Assembly (NCBI GenBank): GCA_028715025.1
Contig: JAQTLG010000090.1
Location: 1-6,771 of the forward strand
Direction of reading: 5' to 3'
Length of the DNA stretch: 6,771 nucleotides
From: Dehalococcoidia bacterium
Lineage (GTDB): Bacteria; Chloroflexota; Dehalococcoidia; GIF9; UBA5629
Below are positions 4,882 through 6,771 of this stretch, one piece after another. The notes beneath the pieces were generated by a model. The model was not told the origin of the DNA, ran no database searches, and saw only the letters and a program-made list of their open reading frames with translations. A program made the translations under genes and the position numbers. The first letter of the stretch is position 1. The number at the start of each line of letters is the position of its first letter.

Positions 4882-6771
4882 GTGGTGAGAAACGAGAGGC
4901 AGAAACGGGAGGCGGGAGATTTTATCGGGGCTGAAGATAGCTGGGAGCCACTCGGTCATACTCCGCTGCCGGACATGCTGGAGTTAAGGAACTGGGACCG
5001 CCGTCTGCTTCGAACATGGAAACCGTTCTATGTGCCCGTTACGGATAAATGCAGCCTCTGCAATTATGGTGAATGCGACCTGTCGGACGCAGGCAGGGGC
5101 GTTTGCGGGATGGATGCCCGGGCTATGCAGGCCCGGCTCACGCTCAGGACCTGTTGCGCGGGGCTGGCGGGCACACTGGCCGGGGCGCGCAGGGTTATAG
5201 ATTTTCTGGTGGATAGGAAGGGCCGGGAGCTGCCGCTGTATCTGGGCGATAAAGTCGGAATAGAAGCCCCGCATATCCGGACGGTGCTGGGCATGAAGCC
5301 GGCCGTGCTGGGCGACCTGGAGAAAATACTGTGTTACATAGAGGATCAGCTTGCCCTGCTGCTGGCCTCCGGTAATGTGGGTTGCGAAGCTTCTATCGAA
5401 GATCTGGAATCCAAGGCCATGCATGCCTCCATGCTTGCACACGTTGCGATGGAGGCACAGGAGCTGGCCGACTGCTCCGGATTCGCATTTCCCTCTTCCA
5501 AAGCGGATACTGATTTTGTCGATGTGGGGTGGGCGGCGGTGGATAAACAGAAGCCGATTATTCTCATGGCGGGCAGCGATACGGTCCTGGCCGTGTGCCT
5601 GGTTGATTACCTGATGCACAGCAACCTGGAGGGCAAGATAGAGGTCGTCGGCGTCGGCCCGGTTGCCCATGACCTGGTTCGCTACAGCCCCAAGGCTAAA
5701 ATCGCAGGGACGCTCTCCGGCCTGGCCTCATTTTTACGCAGTGGCGGTGCGGACGTTGTGCTGGGCGGTGGAGGAAACCTGCTGACTGATATCGCAGCCG
5801 AAACGCGGGCAGGGGGCGCGGCCTTCATCGCCACCGATGCGGCAGCGGCCTACGGCCTGGAAGACCGGTCGGCCGACGATACCGAGCAGATATTGATCGC
5901 GCTGCAGCGGGATAAGGCTTTGCTGGTGTCCGATCCTGTAAAAGCGGCTTCCGTGGCTGTGGAATCAGCGCTCAAGCTCTCGGCCTCCCGCGGCAAAGCG
6001 GCTCTTCAGGAAGACGGGATGCTTGGCAAGTCCGGCAGGATGCGGGTTGGCCGCGGACCGGTCATGGATACCGAAATAAGGAAGGTCGGGGCGCCGCTGG
6101 TGCTGGGCACCATACCGGGGGTCATCGCCATCGTGGGAGGATCGAACTACCCGGGATCGCCCGATGACATTGCGGACATTGCCGAGGAATTTGCCAAACG
6201 CAAGTACGTGGTCGCGCTGGCCGGGGACTCGGCCATCGCGGCAGCCCTCAAAACTGACGCTGAGGGAAAGTCCATCTATGAAAGGTATCCGCCCGATTTC
6301 GATGCCGGAGGAGTGATCAATATAGGCTCCGGCGCCTCTGCCGCGCACATCAGCGGCGCGGCCATAAAAATAGCCAGCATCTTCGCCGCGCTGCCGTTGC
6401 GTGCCAATTACGAGGTGGTAGCGGATTATATCCTCAACCGGGTCGGCGCCTGCGGGTTGGCCTGGGGCGCCTGCGGGGAGGACGAACTGGCTCTGGCCAC
6501 CGGCTGCAACCGGCTGGGTATACCCGTCGTGGTTGGCCCGCGCTGCATCAAGTACGGCCGCCTCTATTTGAGCAAGCCGGGAGAGACGGACTGGAGCGTG
6601 ATGGACGGGCGCGAAAGAAGGGTCGTGGATACGGGGGAGCCTTCTCCCGAGCACCTCATCAACCTGCTGGCAGATAAAGGTTCCGCCGTGGTAGCGCTGG
6701 CCAAGCTGTGCATGCGCAGGAATGATACGCCGCAGGGCAGGGCGACCAAGCTAACACACTATATCGGCCTG
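4882..6771 (+). CDS. CdhA-family CO dehydrogenase alpha-subunit homologue lacking the Ni-Fe-S C-cluster ligands (3'-truncated by window edge)
   Basis: The frame is open for 630 codons from GTG 4882 and leaves the window without a stop. It resembles archaeal CdhA, about 800 residues, end to end: LGHTPLPDMLELRNW (24-38), DKCSLCNYGECDL (55-67), AYGLEDRS (323-330), IRKVG (399-403), IPGVIAIVGG (411-420), YERYP (466-470), AAHISGAAIK (487-496), LNRVGACGLAWGA (518-530), TGCNRLGIPVV (540-550), KLCMRRNDTPQGR (608-620) and KLTHYI (623-628). The B-cluster Cys set is kept (C57, C60, C65, C75). The C-cluster ligand positions are not: His is S232, the CC pair is G259-P260, and the later Cys are N299, G420, D449 and G484. 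The His-rich segment is lost (T98, G101, R104, F108). The ferredoxin-like double-cluster insert before about 385 is missing, and there is no Cys between 239 and 524. CO oxidation is therefore unlikely. A structural role in an acetyl-CoA synthase complex or a new function is inferred. Confidence 0.85.
   Translation, partial: MVRNERQKREAGDFIGAEDSWEPLGHTPLPDMLELRNWDRRLLRTWKPFYVPVTDKCSLCNYGECDLSDAGRGVCGMDARAMQARLTLRTCCAGLAGTLAGARRVIDFLVDRKGRELPLYLGDKVGIEAPHIRTVLGMKPAVLGDLEKILCYIEDQLALLLASGNVGCEASIEDLESKAMHASMLAHVAMEAQELADCSGFAFPSSKADTDFVDVGWAAVDKQKPIILMAGSDTVLAVCLVDYLMHSNLEGKIEVVGVGPVAHDLVRYSPKAKIAGTLSGLASFLRSGGADVVLGGGGNLLTDIAAETRAGGAAFIATDAAAAYGLEDRSADDTEQILIALQRDKALLVSDPVKAASVAVESALKLSASRGKAALQEDGMLGKSGRMRVGRGPVMDTEIRKVGAPLVLGTIPGVIAIVGGSNYPGSPDDIADIAEEFAKRKYVVALAGDSAIAAALKTDAEGKSIYERYPPDFDAGGVINIGSGASAAHISGAAIKIASIFAALPLRANYEVVADYILNRVGACGLAWGACGEDELALATGCNRLGIPVVVGPRCIKYGRLYLSKPGETDWSVMDGRERRVVDTGEPSPEHLINLLADKGSAVVALAKLCMRRNDTPQGRATKLTHYIGL

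Noticed and set aside
4984..6654. Long - strand frames (228 and 229 residues) opposite the cdhA-like gene
   Set aside because: The + strand frame is continuous and matches CdhA throughout; the opposite frames show no family signature.
4882..6771. The third operon gene as a pseudogene or as hybrid cluster protein
   Set aside because: There is no stop or frameshift over 630 codons and the non-metal motifs are conserved, so it is not decaying. The segment order and C-terminal motifs match CdhA rather than hybrid cluster protein.

Overview
The window reads as chromosomal DNA of an anaerobic bacterium with a Wood-Ljungdahl-type carbon metabolism. The best guess for the source is a Chloroflexota lineage, possibly Dehalococcoidia. 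This is an inference from the pairing of an archaeal-style CdhA-family protein with bacterial-type AcsE and AcsD. No rRNA or other taxonomic marker is present, so the assignment is tentative.

Layout: (1) The 3' two-thirds of nadD (NAD biosynthesis) enters from the left edge on the + strand. It converges, with an 11-base gap, on (2) a complete gyrB on the - strand. (3) Upstream of gyrB, on the same strand, lies a complete rnhA (RNase HI). The 168-base rnhA-gyrB gap holds a candidate extended -10 promoter and a leader with a perfect 14-base palindrome and alternative hairpin pairings. (4) A 108-base divergent intergenic region separates rnhA from (5) a + strand operon: acsE (methyl-H4folate:corrinoid Fe-S protein methyltransferase), acsD (corrinoid Fe-S protein small subunit) and a 630-codon open frame that runs off the right edge. 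The second and third operon genes have strong Shine-Dalgarno sequences and almost no intergenic space.

The third operon gene is the notable one. Along its whole visible length it aligns with the alpha subunit (CdhA) of archaeal CO dehydrogenase/acetyl-CoA decarbonylase-synthase. However, every position where the family carries a ligand of the Ni-Fe-S C-cluster (one His, five Cys) appears replaced, by Ser, Gly-Pro, Asn, Gly, Asp and Gly. The His-rich proton-relay segment is also gone. So is the insert with eight Cys that carries two [4Fe-4S] clusters. The frame is intact and the structural motifs are well kept, so this looks like a maintained, non-CODH member of the family rather than a decaying gene. 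Its operon partners handle the methyl branch. I infer an acetyl-CoA synthase/decarbonylase machine in which the CODH-like subunit is a scaffold or has a new function. The comparison uses family motifs recalled from knowledge, not a computed alignment.
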